This document shows, one piece after another, positions 1 to 6,606 of a DNA stretch of 9,690 nucleotides. A model generated the notes under the pieces. The model was not told the origin of the DNA. It saw only the letters and a list, made by a program, of their open reading frames with translations, and ran no database searches. The stretch is from contig DGHZ01000048.1 in NCBI GenBank assembly GCA_002392945.1, forward strand, positions 1 through 9,690. The letters run 5' to 3'. Position numbers and translations under genes: made by a program. The DNA is from Caryophanales bacterium UBA3835 (GTDB taxonomy: Bacteria; Bacillota_I; Bacilli_A; RFN20; CAG-826). Every line of letters starts with the position of its first letter. Position 1 is the stretch's first letter.

Positions 1-23
1 CGGGTGTTATAAAATAACATTCG
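1..23 (+). repeat. Imperfect hairpin at the left edge
   Basis: Positions 1-10 pair with 14-23 around an AAA loop, giving 10 pairs, two of them G-U when read as + strand RNA. No T-run follows, so it does not look like a finished intrinsic terminator. It overlaps the candidate -10 of the tRNA, so the symmetry may be incidental. It may also extend beyond the window edge. Confidence 0.3.
5..13 (+). promoter_or_regulatory. Candidate extended -10 for tRNA-Gly
   Basis: TGTTATAAA matches an extended -10 (TGnTATAAT) with one mismatch. It ends 16 nt before the mature tRNA 5' end, which would give a 5' leader of about 10 nt for RNase P to remove. The -35 would lie off the window. An alternative is that the tRNA is processed from a longer upstream transcript. 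Confidence 0.4.
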
Positions 24-29
24 CTACTC

Positions 30-103
30 GCAGGTGTAGTTCAGTGGTAGAACACTAGCCTTCCAAGCTAGTTATGCGGGTCCGATTCCCGTCACCTGCT
101 CCA
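30..103 (+). tRNA. trnG: tRNA-Gly (anticodon UCC)
   Basis: This is a complete cloverleaf. The acceptor arm is GCAGGTG (30-36) with CACCTGC (93-99), seven perfect pairs. The D stem is GTTC/GAAC with G18G19 at 46-47. The anticodon stem CTAGC/GCTAG (55-59, 67-71) holds loop CTTCCAA, so the anticodon is TCC at 62-64 and it reads GGA/GGG glycine codons. The T stem is 76-80 with 88-92, its outer pair G-U. Discriminator T100 is followed by a genome-encoded CCA (101-103). One oddity is the T loop TCCGATT: position 55, normally U and modified to pseudouridine, is C (base 82). The fold is otherwise canonical, so a functional gene is likely. A single-base sequencing error at 82 cannot be excluded. Confidence 0.97.
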
Positions 104-111
104 AACGATTT

Positions 112-145
112 AAAAAACAGTGCTCAAGCACTGTTTTATTTTTTT
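112..145. terminator. Bidirectional intrinsic terminator between tRNA-Gly and the lipoprotein gene
   Basis: Stem AAAACAGTGC (114-123), loop TCAA, stem GCACTGTTTT (128-137), ten perfect pairs. On the + strand an A and seven Ts follow (139-145). On the - strand the A-run 112-117 reads as six Ts. It therefore ends the tRNA transcript from the left and the lipoprotein transcript, whose stop codon is 9 bp away, from the right. Confidence 0.92.
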
Positions 146-153
146 GATATCAA

Positions 154-1500
154 TTACTCTTTACACCAACTATCCACTGCTGTAATTAATTCATTGTAGT
201 GAACAGTATCTTCATTAATTTTATCGTGGCCTTTATCTTTAAAATAGATATAACCTTGATGTGGTTCAGTAGTACTTGTGTAATAAGTAATACCTTTAGC
301 ATCTAAAGCGGTTTGAAGAGTTGCATATTGTTTTATACCTACAATGGTGTCAATTCCAGAATAAGCACAGATGATTTTAAATTTAGAAGCTTCATCAGCC
401 TTATTAATCCAATAAGTAACTGAAAGTTGATCTTCTCCGCCATCAGCAGCAGTTATATTTTTATAGGCTGGTGCTTCTGGATTAGTAACATAATTTTCTT
501 CGCTATCGGTAGCTTCTTTAACTTGCGCGATAGTATAAGGCATTCCACACATACCATTAGCAATTCTAAAGGTTTGATAATCAGTCCAATTTTTGCCTTC
601 TCCAGCAACTGCGAGTGGGCTTAAATTTCCGCTTTGAGCGGCAATTGCATTTTTATCAATACCGGCATTTAAAACTTCTTCGGTTGAGTGAGTAAAAGAT
701 TTCCATGCATCTTCTTTAATATCAACTGGTCCAACCGCATCAACAATAAACTTAATTGGGATAGCGGATTCTTTACCACGCGAATAAGCATAAAGCATTG
801 ATAAATGGGCTCCAGAAGAAGCTCCACCAATGACAAGTTCAGTTTTAGTGGTATCAAACTTTAATTGTATTAAAACATCTTTAATAGATTTGATGCAAGC
901 ATCAATTTCATCTAAATTTCTAAATATTGAACGAGATGGGTCATCCATTTCTCTTCTTAAGAGTGTGTATTTAATGGTTGCGGTAATATAACCTTTGCTG
1001 GCGAAATTATGGATATATGGATTAACATCTGTTTTAACTCCAGATACCCAAGCTCCACCATGGATAAATAAAATAACAATATGCTTTTGGTTTCTAGGAG
1101 TTTTACTCTCACTAGGAACATATAAATCATAGTTATTATGTAATTGGTTAGCGTCAGGATAATCTTCTCCGCTATTAACGTTATAACCCATATGATGGGA
1201 ACCACCTACTTTGTAGGTGTTAGGAACATAGAATTTGTCATTTTTAGAATCATAAGTTCCATAACAAAGATTTTTAAATACTTTAGTCCCTTCTCCAGCT
1301 TCACTAGGTGCGTCTTTTTCTGCTACCTCACCTGATGGTGAATCGATAACTGTAGTGCCTGGAGGAATAGTTTCTTCCTCGTCATAAATTGGATTATAAA
1401 TATTAGGCTGCATGATATCGCTATCATTAAATAATGAACAGCTAGATAAGGCTAAAGAGCCACTTAATAAACAAATGGAAAGTAAGAATTTTTTATTCAT
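154..1500 (-). CDS. Lipoprotein alpha/beta-hydrolase (esterase/lipase-like)
   Basis: A 448-aa secreted, lipid-anchored esterase-type hydrolase. The first 20 residues form a type II signal peptide (positive N-end, hydrophobic core) ending in lipobox LSSC with C21 as the acylated cysteine. Residues 30-75 are an acidic, Pro/Gly-rich linker that would hold the enzyme off the membrane. The catalytic domain has oxyanion motif HGGAW (147-151), nucleophile elbow GASSG (226-230, S228) and likely acid D384 (SGIDTIV). The base is probably H425 (KGHD). This pattern fits the hormone-sensitive-lipase/BD-FAE-like carboxylesterases, which cleave acyl or feruloyl esters; the actual substrate cannot be read from sequence. 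The ATG lies inside the end of the upstream membrane-protein gene (8-bp overlap) and has its own strong SD. It is the last gene before a terminator. Confidence 0.9.
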   Translation of the reverse strand: MNKKFLLSICLLSGSLALSSCSLFNDSDIMQPNIYNPIYDEEETIPPGTTVIDSPSGEVAEKDAPSEAGEGTKVFKNLCYGTYDSKNDKFYVPNTYKVGGSHHMGYNVNSGEDYPDANQLHNNYDLYVPSESKTPRNQKHIVILFIHGGAWVSGVKTDVNPYIHNFASKGYITATIKYTLLRREMDDPSRSIFRNLDEIDACIKSIKDVLIQLKFDTTKTELVIGGASSGAHLSMLYAYSRGKESAIPIKFIVDAVGPVDIKEDAWKSFTHSTEEVLNAGIDKNAIAAQSGNLSPLAVAGEGKNWTDYQTFRIANGMCGMPYTIAQVKEATDSEENYVTNPEAPAYKNITAADGGEDQLSVTYWINKADEASKFKIICAYSGIDTIVGIKQYATLQTALDAKGITYYTSTTEPHQGYIYFKDKGHDKINEDTVHYNELITAVDSWCKE

Positions 1501-2890
1501 GGATAACTACCTCCGTAGGTTTTGGACCTCTGCCACTTCTTTTGTCTTTATATTCTTTCTTAACTGAATGAGCTAAGACCGTGTAAACAATAGCAAAGAC
1601 AATCATCGCAATAAAGATAATTGAAGGTACTAATATCGATGTTCTTGGAGCAATAGCAAAGCTTTGAATTGGTGTGCCTTCTAACTTACTTTGAATAAAT
1701 GATAGGCTTGGTAAATAGAATTTCGCAAATATCGTTAAGGCTAATCCTAATACAACCTGTAACGAACCCACAATCCAGAACCACGGACCAAAAATCGTCC
1801 ACGGCTTTTCTCTTGAGAAGGTTCTAACAACAGTAATTATTAATAAGATTCCCCAAATAATCGCAAAGACAATAACGCCAATTAATAAGCCTAAACAAAC
1901 ATATCCACTGATTTGATAGAAAGCATCTGGAAGAATGCTATAGACATATAATTTAGTTAATTCGGTAGCATAATGCTCATTTGATTCATCTGGTTTTTGA
2001 TCTGGAATCGGAGTAGATGAAGAAATGTTTTCCTTAATAGATTTAGCCAAGAAGATATAAGTAGCTTGGCTAATTTTGACACATGTATTTCCATCACTTG
2101 ACATTAAACCAGCATTATTTAAAACTTTGGTAAAGTTGCTTTTTAAGTTATCCCTTAAATTAGGGTCATTAATCATCGCATTAATATCGACTTGGCCACC
2201 AGTAACTTCATCGGCTTCGTTAATAACGAGTTTTAACTGATCAATAATAACATCAGCAAAAGCATCAACTGTGCACCCTTTTTCTGGATGCTCAGGATCT
2301 GACGAGGTATTAGCGGTATCATATAAAGCTTTGGCAAAACCTCTAAAGTAGTTATCGTTCATTCCCACTTCATCCATAATGTCGATAGCAGGAGTAGAAG
2401 AACCTTTTTCTTCTAGAGATTTTTTAAGTTGTTTATACACTTCCTTTTTAGCAACTCCACGAAGAACAGTTCTAGCGGTGTATTCTGTTAGAATATCCAC
2501 TGCTTCGTGTAAATCTTTAAAGACACCATCGACGTTTTTAGAAATCAATTCTTGATTAATTAAATCACGGTCTTCTTTTCCCATTAAGGAAGAAACTTCA
2601 CTAAAGTTTAAATCAACATCCATTGTTAAATTGATGTGGTCAGTGCCTAAGACATGAGCGACATCAATATCGTTAATGTAGTTCTCTTTTAATACTGGGT
2701 CAGTTTCGCTAGGATCAATTGAGCCAACATTAATCTGTTTAACAACGTCATTAAAGTAATTACTAATGAATTTGTTATCAATTGATATGCGGGAATTAAA
2801 TGTAAAAGTGGATGTGACAAATAATAAGATCATCGCAATCGCGGCAACCCCCATAATCACAAAGTTAAATATTCGGATAACACTCTTCAT
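1493..2890 (-). CDS. Four-TM membrane protein with large external domain, function unknown
   Basis: 465 aa. I do not recognise a family. Hydrophobic segments are at about 7-30, 328-354, 367-388 and 417-440. The positive-inside rule (K2/R6, the RTFSREK loop at 356-362, and the Lys/Arg-rich tail 444-457) puts both termini in the cytoplasm and residues 31-327 outside. That outer domain is mostly helical-looking, acidic, and has only two cysteines (C206, C270) that could pair. AAGGAG (2899-2904) lies 8 nt from the ATG. The next gene, a lipoprotein esterase, begins 8 bp before this gene's stop, implying coordinated stoichiometry and a shared extracytoplasmic role such as scaffolding, sensing or export. 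That role is inference. The preceding gene is 58 bp upstream with a weak hairpin between, so the operon may start at the thioesterase or here. Confidence 0.85.
   Translation of the reverse strand: MKSVIRIFNFVIMGVAAIAMILLFVTSTFTFNSRISIDNKFISNYFNDVVKQINVGSIDPSETDPVLKENYINDIDVAHVLGTDHINLTMDVDLNFSEVSSLMGKEDRDLINQELISKNVDGVFKDLHEAVDILTEYTARTVLRGVAKKEVYKQLKKSLEEKGSSTPAIDIMDEVGMNDNYFRGFAKALYDTANTSSDPEHPEKGCTVDAFADVIIDQLKLVINEADEVTGGQVDINAMINDPNLRDNLKSNFTKVLNNAGLMSSDGNTCVKISQATYIFLAKSIKENISSSTPIPDQKPDESNEHYATELTKLYVYSILPDAFYQISGYVCLGLLIGVIVFAIIWGILLIITVVRTFSREKPWTIFGPWFWIVGSLQVVLGLALTIFAKFYLPSLSFIQSKLEGTPIQSFAIAPRTSILVPSIIFIAMIVFAIVYTVLAHSVKKEYKDKRSGRGPKPTEVVIHE
1509..1514 (-). promoter_or_regulatory. 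Shine-Dalgarno of the lipoprotein gene, inside the upstream CDS
   Basis: GGAGGT on the - strand, 8 nt from the ATG at 1500 and fully within the membrane-protein coding region. With the 8-bp ATGAATAA start/stop overlap it supports translational coupling. Confidence 0.8.
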
Positions 2891-2924
2891 ATATTAAACT
2901 CCTTGTATCTATATAATAATAGAA

Positions 2925-2940
2925 ACCTAATAAATTAGGT
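2925..2940 (-). repeat. Small inverted repeat between the thioesterase and membrane-protein genes
   Basis: ACCTAA-N4-TTAGGT, six perfect pairs, 8 bp past the thioesterase stop. On the - strand it is followed by a broken T-rich run (TTTCTATTATTAT). It may be a weak terminator or attenuator. It could instead be an operator just upstream of a possible -10 (TATTAT, 2916-2921) for the membrane-protein gene; no good -35 is visible for that box. Confidence 0.4.
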
Positions 2941-2948
2941 ATCTTTCT

Positions 2949-3662
2949 TTATCTTTTTGTATATTCCACTTTTGAAGCAAAGGAAATATTATCGTTAACT
3001 TTGCCCACGAGAACTTCTGGATTATTCTTATTGGAAAATATAACAATTTTATTAGGATGAATGATCTCTTTTTCATAATTAAGAGTCAAACGAGTCACAC
3101 GATTTTCTTTGTAGAAAGAGTCATCATGAACATCTAAAACATAATCGTAATAAAATGTGTTATTAATATGTAAATTAATATCTAATTCGCTTTCTTTAGT
3201 TAAACGTTCTAAAACAACATTAGAGGCTTCATCATTTATCTTAGGAGGTAACTCTAAATCATCAGGGCAGCTTTCAAAAGGCAATACGACATCCTTTAAA
3301 GGATGTAAAGCAATTTTTCTTGTATCAAAATTAACAATAACCCAGGTTGAAGAAATGCTGACCAATAAATTTTTATGTTTATCATAGACTTGGAAATATC
3401 TAGGGAACATAAATCCTTTAGCTTCCCCATGATGAGTAGATAAAAAATATTTCTCTTTAAGTTTCGGAAGACGATTAATTTTAATATCCGTTCTCACTAC
3501 AACCCAGATGTTGTTATCTTTCATTAAAACATCGCGGTCAATTTTTAATCTTCTAGCATGTTCAACGGCGACATCTTGAGCGTGTAACATTAATCGAGAA
3601 ATTTTAATTTCCCCATTAATATCCACTTCACTTTTATCAACTACAAATTTTTCTTGATACAT
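2949..3662 (-). CDS. Acyl-ACP thioesterase family protein
   Basis: 237 aa, the usual size for a bacterial double-hotdog acyl-ACP thioesterase, which hydrolyses fatty acyl-ACP to free fatty acid in the cytoplasm. The N-terminal half carries the typical opening (F/Y..V...E.D..G....S.L...Q) and the hotdog helix region AQDVAVEHARRL (28-39). The second hotdog has the hallmark D-x-N-x-H-x-N-N (161-168). By comparison with plant FatB, D161, N163 and H165 match the catalytic Asp/Asn/His, and E197 or E199 in NYEKEI probably matches the catalytic Glu. The ATG has no Shine-Dalgarno. A TATAAT box sits 13 nt upstream, so the mRNA leader may be only about 6 nt. No later Met preserves the family N-terminus, so this start is preferred. 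Chain-length preference cannot be inferred. Confidence 0.9.
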   Translation of the reverse strand: MYQEKFVVDKSEVDINGEIKISRLMLHAQDVAVEHARRLKIDRDVLMKDNNIWVVVRTDIKINRLPKLKEKYFLSTHHGEAKGFMFPRYFQVYDKHKNLLVSISSTWVIVNFDTRKIALHPLKDVVLPFESCPDDLELPPKINDEASNVVLERLTKESELDINLHINNTFYYDYVLDVHDDSFYKENRVTRLTLNYEKEIIHPNKIVIFSNKNNPEVLVGKVNDNISFASKVEYTKR

Positions 3663-3675
3663 AAATGTTATTAAA

Positions 3676-3681
3676 ATTATA
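3676..3681 (-). promoter_or_regulatory. -10 box of the thioesterase gene
   Basis: A perfect TATAAT on the - strand, just downstream of the clpB terminator and 13 nt before the thioesterase ATG. Initiation about 7 nt downstream would leave a leader of roughly 6 nt. No convincing -35 is seen at 16-18 bp spacing, which lowers confidence. Confidence 0.55.
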
Positions 3682-3694
3682 TCTTAAAACAAAC

Positions 3695-3722
3695 AAAAAG
3701 GTGATGATTTTATCACCACCTT
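3695..3722 (-). terminator. Intrinsic terminator of clpB
   Basis: Read on the - strand: AAGGTGGTGAT, loop AAA, ATCATCACCTT, eleven pairs including one G-T wobble, then further Ts ending at the C at 3694. It begins 5 bp after the clpB stop and separates clpB from the thioesterase gene. Confidence 0.88.
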
Positions 3723-3727
3723 CACTT

Positions 3728-5845
3728 TTACATCTTAGAAATAACTAATTTATCATCGATGTAATCAAGTAAATACTTATATTTTGTAGAGATATTTCCT
3801 TGAATGATCTCTTTAGCAATTAAAGTCTCAATATTATTTTGAATAAATCTCTTTAAAGGTCTAGCGCCAAAAGTAGGAGAGTAGGCACTATCAATGATAT
3901 ATTGTTTAACTTTGTTAGAGAATTCAAAGGAATAATAATTCTCTTTTAATCTTTCATTTAAAGTATTTAGAAGTTTTTCCACAATCTTATATTGATTGTC
4001 TTTGGTAAGTGGATTGAAATATATTATTTCGTCAATACGGTTTAAGAACTCTGGCTTAAATGTTTGATGAATTAAATTATCAACTTCTTTTTTCTTACCG
4101 TTAAGTAAGTATTCACTACCAAGATTACTAGTCATAATGATAATCGTATTTTTAAAGTCCACCACTCTACCTTGAGAGTCAGTTAATCGACCATCATCCA
4201 AGATTTGAAGTAATAAGTTAAATACTTCAGGATGTGCTTTTTCAATTTCATCGAATAAGACAATAGAGTATGGATTTCTTCTGACTTTTTCTGTTAGTTG
4301 GCCGCCTTCTTCATAACCAACATATCCTGGTGGGGCGCCAATTAATCTTGAAGTAGAATATTTTTCCATATATTCACTCATATCGATTCTTACCATATGA
4401 GTTTCACTATCAAAGAGTAGTTCTGCTAGACTTCTAGCCACTTCAGTTTTACCAACTCCGGTAGGGCCTAAGAACATGAATGATCCAATTGGTCGATTTT
4501 GATCTTTAATACCTGCTCGTTGACGAATAATCGCATCGCTGACAAGTTTAAGAGCCTCATCTTGACCGATTACTCTTTTTCTAAGTTGCTCTTCTAGATG
4601 CATGACTTTTTCTTTTTCACCTTGAGAGATTTTACTTAAAGGAATATTAGTAATCTTAGAGACAATCTTAGCGATTTCTTCTTCAGTCACAACTTCAGAA
4701 AGAATCTTTTTATCCTTATTAGCTTCTTCTAATTCCTTAATCTTCTTTTCTAATTCAGGAATATCTTTATATTGAAGTTTAGAGGCTTTTTCATAGTCTG
4801 CATTATAAAAGGCATTATCTAGATCAAATTTTAATTTATCTAAGGCAGTTTTTTGCTCTTTAATCTTAAGATTAATTTCTTTTTCTTTTTGCCACTTAGA
4901 ATTCATTTCTTCTTGCTGTTTTTTAAGATTATCTAAATTTGAATTAATCTTCTCTAATCTCTTTTTAGAAGATTCATCGCTCTCTTTTTCTAACGCAAAC
5001 TTTTCAATTTCTAATTGTTTAATCTTTCTAGATAATTCATCTAATTCAATTGGAGTAGATTCAAGTTCCACTCTTATTGAAGCGCAAGCCTGATCAATTA
5101 AATCGATTGCCTTATCTGGTAGATATCTACTAGTGATATATCGATTAGACAAAGATACCGCAGCAACAATCGCATTATCAGTGATTTTCACCCCGTGATG
5201 GGTTTCAAATTTCTCTTTAAGTCCACGAAGAATAGAAATACTGTCTTCAACAGAAGGTTCGTTGACTAATACTTGTTGGAATCGTCTTTCAAGCGCTCGA
5301 TCTTTTTCAATATAAAGTCGATACTCTTTTAAAGTAGTCGCACCAATACAGTCAATCTCTCCTCTAGCAAGCATTGGTTTAAGCATATTAGAAGCATCTA
5401 ATGCTCCTTCTGTTTGGCCAGCGCCAACAATTAAATGAATTTCATCGATAAAAAGAATGATTTGACCTTCAGAATTCTTAATTTTATTAAGAACTGCTTT
5501 AAGTCGCTCTTCAAATTCTCCTCGATATTTTGCCCCAGCAACTAGAGCGCCCATATCTAGTTCATAAATCATTTTATTTTTTAAACTAGTAGGCACATCA
5601 TCTTTTACAATACGTAAAGCAAGTCCTTCAATAATTGCCGTCTTACCAACACCTGGTTCACCAATTAAGATGACGTTATTTTTATTTTTTCTACTTAATA
5701 CTTCGATGATTTGATGAATTTCTTCATCTCTACCAATAACAGGGTCTATCTTTCCTTCCTTGGCAGCTTTAGTCACATCTCGACCAAATTTTTCTAAGAT
5801 ATTTTCGTCTTGGGAATAATCTTCCATACCTTGCATATTGTTCAT
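3728..5845 (-). CDS. clpB: ClpB-type disaggregase lacking the N-terminal domain
   Basis: 705 aa. This AAA+ hexameric disaggregase works with DnaK to extract polypeptides from aggregates. NBD1: Walker A GEPGVGKT (62-69), pore loop AKYRG (105-109), Walker B FIDE (132-135), sensor IGATT (167-171), arginine-finger region ALERRF (184-189). A charged coiled-coil middle domain follows at about 255-385, distinguishing ClpB from ClpA/ClpX. NBD2: Walker A GPTGVGKT (460-467), pore loop GYVG (507-510), Walker B FDEIE (531-535), sensor-1 TSN (572-574), FLNRIDE (600-606), sensor-2 GARPLKR (660-666). The Clp_N repeat domain is absent, as in the short ClpB of mycoplasmas; full ClpB is about 860 aa. I place the start at ATG 5845, 8 nt from AAAGGAGGT. 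A TTG at 5881 would give 12 more residues but lies in CIRCE 1, so it is rejected. The conserved Trp of VVSxWTGIP is replaced by Ile (SKITNIP, 396-402). Confidence 0.96.
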   Translation of the reverse strand: MNNMQGMEDYSQDENILEKFGRDVTKAAKEGKIDPVIGRDEEIHQIIEVLSRKNKNNVILIGEPGVGKTAIIEGLALRIVKDDVPTSLKNKMIYELDMGALVAGAKYRGEFEERLKAVLNKIKNSEGQIILFIDEIHLIVGAGQTEGALDASNMLKPMLARGEIDCIGATTLKEYRLYIEKDRALERRFQQVLVNEPSVEDSISILRGLKEKFETHHGVKITDNAIVAAVSLSNRYITSRYLPDKAIDLIDQACASIRVELESTPIELDELSRKIKQLEIEKFALEKESDESSKKRLEKINSNLDNLKKQQEEMNSKWQKEKEINLKIKEQKTALDKLKFDLDNAFYNADYEKASKLQYKDIPELEKKIKELEEANKDKKILSEVVTEEEIAKIVSKITNIPLSKISQGEKEKVMHLEEQLRKRVIGQDEALKLVSDAIIRQRAGIKDQNRPIGSFMFLGPTGVGKTEVARSLAELLFDSETHMVRIDMSEYMEKYSTSRLIGAPPGYVGYEEGGQLTEKVRRNPYSIVLFDEIEKAHPEVFNLLLQILDDGRLTDSQGRVVDFKNTIIIMTSNLGSEYLLNGKKKEVDNLIHQTFKPEFLNRIDEIIYFNPLTKDNQYKIVEKLLNTLNERLKENYYSFEFSNKVKQYIIDSAYSPTFGARPLKRFIQNNIETLIAKEIIQGNISTKYKYLLDYIDDKLVISKM

Positions 5846-5853
5846 AATTTGTG

Positions 5854-5862
5854 ACCTCCTTT
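5854..5862 (-). promoter_or_regulatory. Shine-Dalgarno deciding the clpB start
   Basis: AAAGGAGGT on the - strand, ending 8 nt from ATG 5845 and abutting CIRCE 1. It fixes the start at 5845 rather than at TTG 5881. Confidence 0.88.
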
Positions 5863-5888
5863 TAGCACTCTCAATCCTCAAGTGCTAA
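5862..5888 (-). promoter_or_regulatory. CIRCE 1 (HrcA operator), in the clpB 5' leader
   Basis: TTAGCACTC, 9-bp spacer, AAGTGCTAA. It matches the CIRCE consensus TTAGCACTC-N9-GAGTGCTAA at 17 of 18 arm positions (one G to A). It starts near the predicted transcription start, so HrcA bound here would block clpB transcription until heat stress. Confidence 0.93.
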
Positions 5889-5892
5889 GTAT

Positions 5893-5920
5893 ATTATAAC
5901 TCTTTTTTGGCACTCGTCAA
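5893..5920 (-). promoter_or_regulatory. Sigma-A-type promoter of clpB
   Basis: On the - strand: -35 TTGACG (5915-5920), 16-bp spacer, -10 TATAAT (5893-5898). Predicted start is near 5886, about 40 nt before the ATG. The -35 falls in the spacer of CIRCE 2 and the start falls in CIRCE 1, so both operators overlap core promoter positions. Confidence 0.85.
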
Positions 5921-5933
5921 TAGAGAGTGCTAA
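5907..5933 (-). promoter_or_regulatory. CIRCE 2 (HrcA operator), over the clpB -35
   Basis: TTGGCACTC, 9-bp spacer GTCAATAGA, GAGTGCTAA: again 17 of 18 consensus arm positions (one A to G). The 18 bp between the two CIRCE copies holds the -10 box. Its right edge is 11 bp from the -35 of the divergent rdgB promoter, so HrcA might also influence rdgB. Confidence 0.93.
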
Positions 5934-5944
5934 TTTTTTTAAAA

Positions 5945-5973
5945 TTGTTGCATTCTTATTATCCTTATATAAA
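5945..5973 (+). promoter_or_regulatory. Promoter of rdgB
   Basis: TTGTTG (5945-5950), 17-bp spacer, TATAAA (5968-5973), preceded by an A/T tract (5932-5944) that resembles an UP element. Predicted start is about 5980, only 2-3 nt before the ATG at 5983, so the mRNA would be essentially leaderless. A second TATAAA at 5974-5979 makes the exact start uncertain. Confidence 0.6.
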
Positions 5974-5982
5974 TATAAATAT

Positions 5983-6582
5983 ATGAACTTTGAACTACTC
6001 GTGGCCACTAATAACGACCACAAACTAAAAGAAATTAGACAAATATTATCTCCACATCATATAACAGTGTATGGGATGAAAGACCTTAATATTGATATTG
6101 GAGAAGTAGAAGAAAACGGTAAAACATATTTTGAGAATGCTTTAATTAAAGCTAAGGCTCTACAACAAGTTACTAAAATGCCTATTATCGCTGATGATTC
6201 AGGCTTAGAAGTTTTATCCTTAAATAATAAGCCAGGACTATACTCCGCTAGATTTGCTAAAGACTGTGGAGGACATATGGAAGCTTTTAAAATCTTAGAT
6301 AAAGAATTAGAGGGATTAGATCGCTCTGCTAGATTTATGTGCGATATCGTTTTAGTAAATGTTGAAGATAAACCTTTATTATTTGAAGGCATTGTCCCAG
6401 GCAGAATCGGCTATGAGCCTGATGGTAATACCGGTTTTGGGTATGATCCAATTTTTATATGTGATGAACTTAATAAGAGTTACGCCTCGTTAAGTGAAGA
6501 AGAAAAAAACCGGGTTTCTCACCGCGGTAAAGCTCTAAAAAAATTATTAACTTATCTAAAGATAAATGGCTACGCATCTTAA
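5983..6582 (+). CDS. rdgB: RdgB/HAM1-family XTP/dITP diphosphatase
   Basis: 199 aa, the normal family length. The enzyme hydrolyses non-canonical purine triphosphates (dITP, ITP, XTP) to monophosphate plus pyrophosphate, keeping deaminated bases out of DNA and RNA. It shows the full motif set: substrate-binding ATNNDHKLKEI (8-18), ENAxxKA (51-57), catalytic/metal DDSG (71-74), PGxYSARF (84-91), GFGYDPIF (151-158) and SHRGKAL (179-185). No Shine-Dalgarno precedes the ATG; the spacing from the -10 suggests leaderless translation. It is divergent from clpB and shares that CIRCE-bearing intergenic region. Its TAA stop interlocks with the stop of the convergent gene within TTAA (6579-6582). Confidence 0.96.
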   Translation: MNFELLVATNNDHKLKEIRQILSPHHITVYGMKDLNIDIGEVEENGKTYFENALIKAKALQQVTKMPIIADDSGLEVLSLNNKPGLYSARFAKDCGGHMEAFKILDKELEGLDRSARFMCDIVLVNVEDKPLLFEGIVPGRIGYEPDGNTGFGYDPIFICDELNKSYASLSEEEKNRVSHRGKALKKLLTYLKINGYAS

Positions 6583-6606
6583 TCGATACGTAGTCTTCTT
6601 TTCTTT
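6570..6606 (+). terminator. Hairpin over the shared rdgB/zinc-ribbon stop codons
   Basis: CTACG (6570-6574) pairs with CGTAG (6589-6593), and inside a C/A mismatch ATC (6576-6578) pairs with GAT (6585-6587). The loop TTAATC holds both stop codons. A pyrimidine run rich in T (6594-6606) follows on the + strand, fitting a modest rdgB terminator. The - strand side lacks a clean T-run. Being embedded in coding sequence, it also limits transcription of the opposite gene's 3' end. Confidence 0.55.

Noticed and set aside
427..1335. Open frames on both strands overlapping the lipoprotein gene
   Set aside because: They are short, have no SD or family motifs, and overlap a gene with a full set of hydrolase motifs; they are chance antisense or alternate frames.
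2916..2944. Full promoter for the membrane-protein operon
   Set aside because: A TATTAT box is present at 2916-2921, but the sequence at the -35 position (AGATAC) does not resemble TTGACA, so I did not list it as a promoter.
5846..5881. TTG at 5881 as an upstream start for clpB (12 extra residues)
   Set aside because: It lies inside CIRCE 1, has no SD, and sits almost at the predicted transcription start. ATG 5845 has a strong SD at 8 nt.
5907..5940. CIRCE 2 plus the T-run 5934-5940 as a + strand terminator
   Set aside because: No gene is transcribed into it from the left on the + strand. The arms match CIRCE at 17 of 18 positions with the exact 9-bp spacer, which explains the symmetry better.
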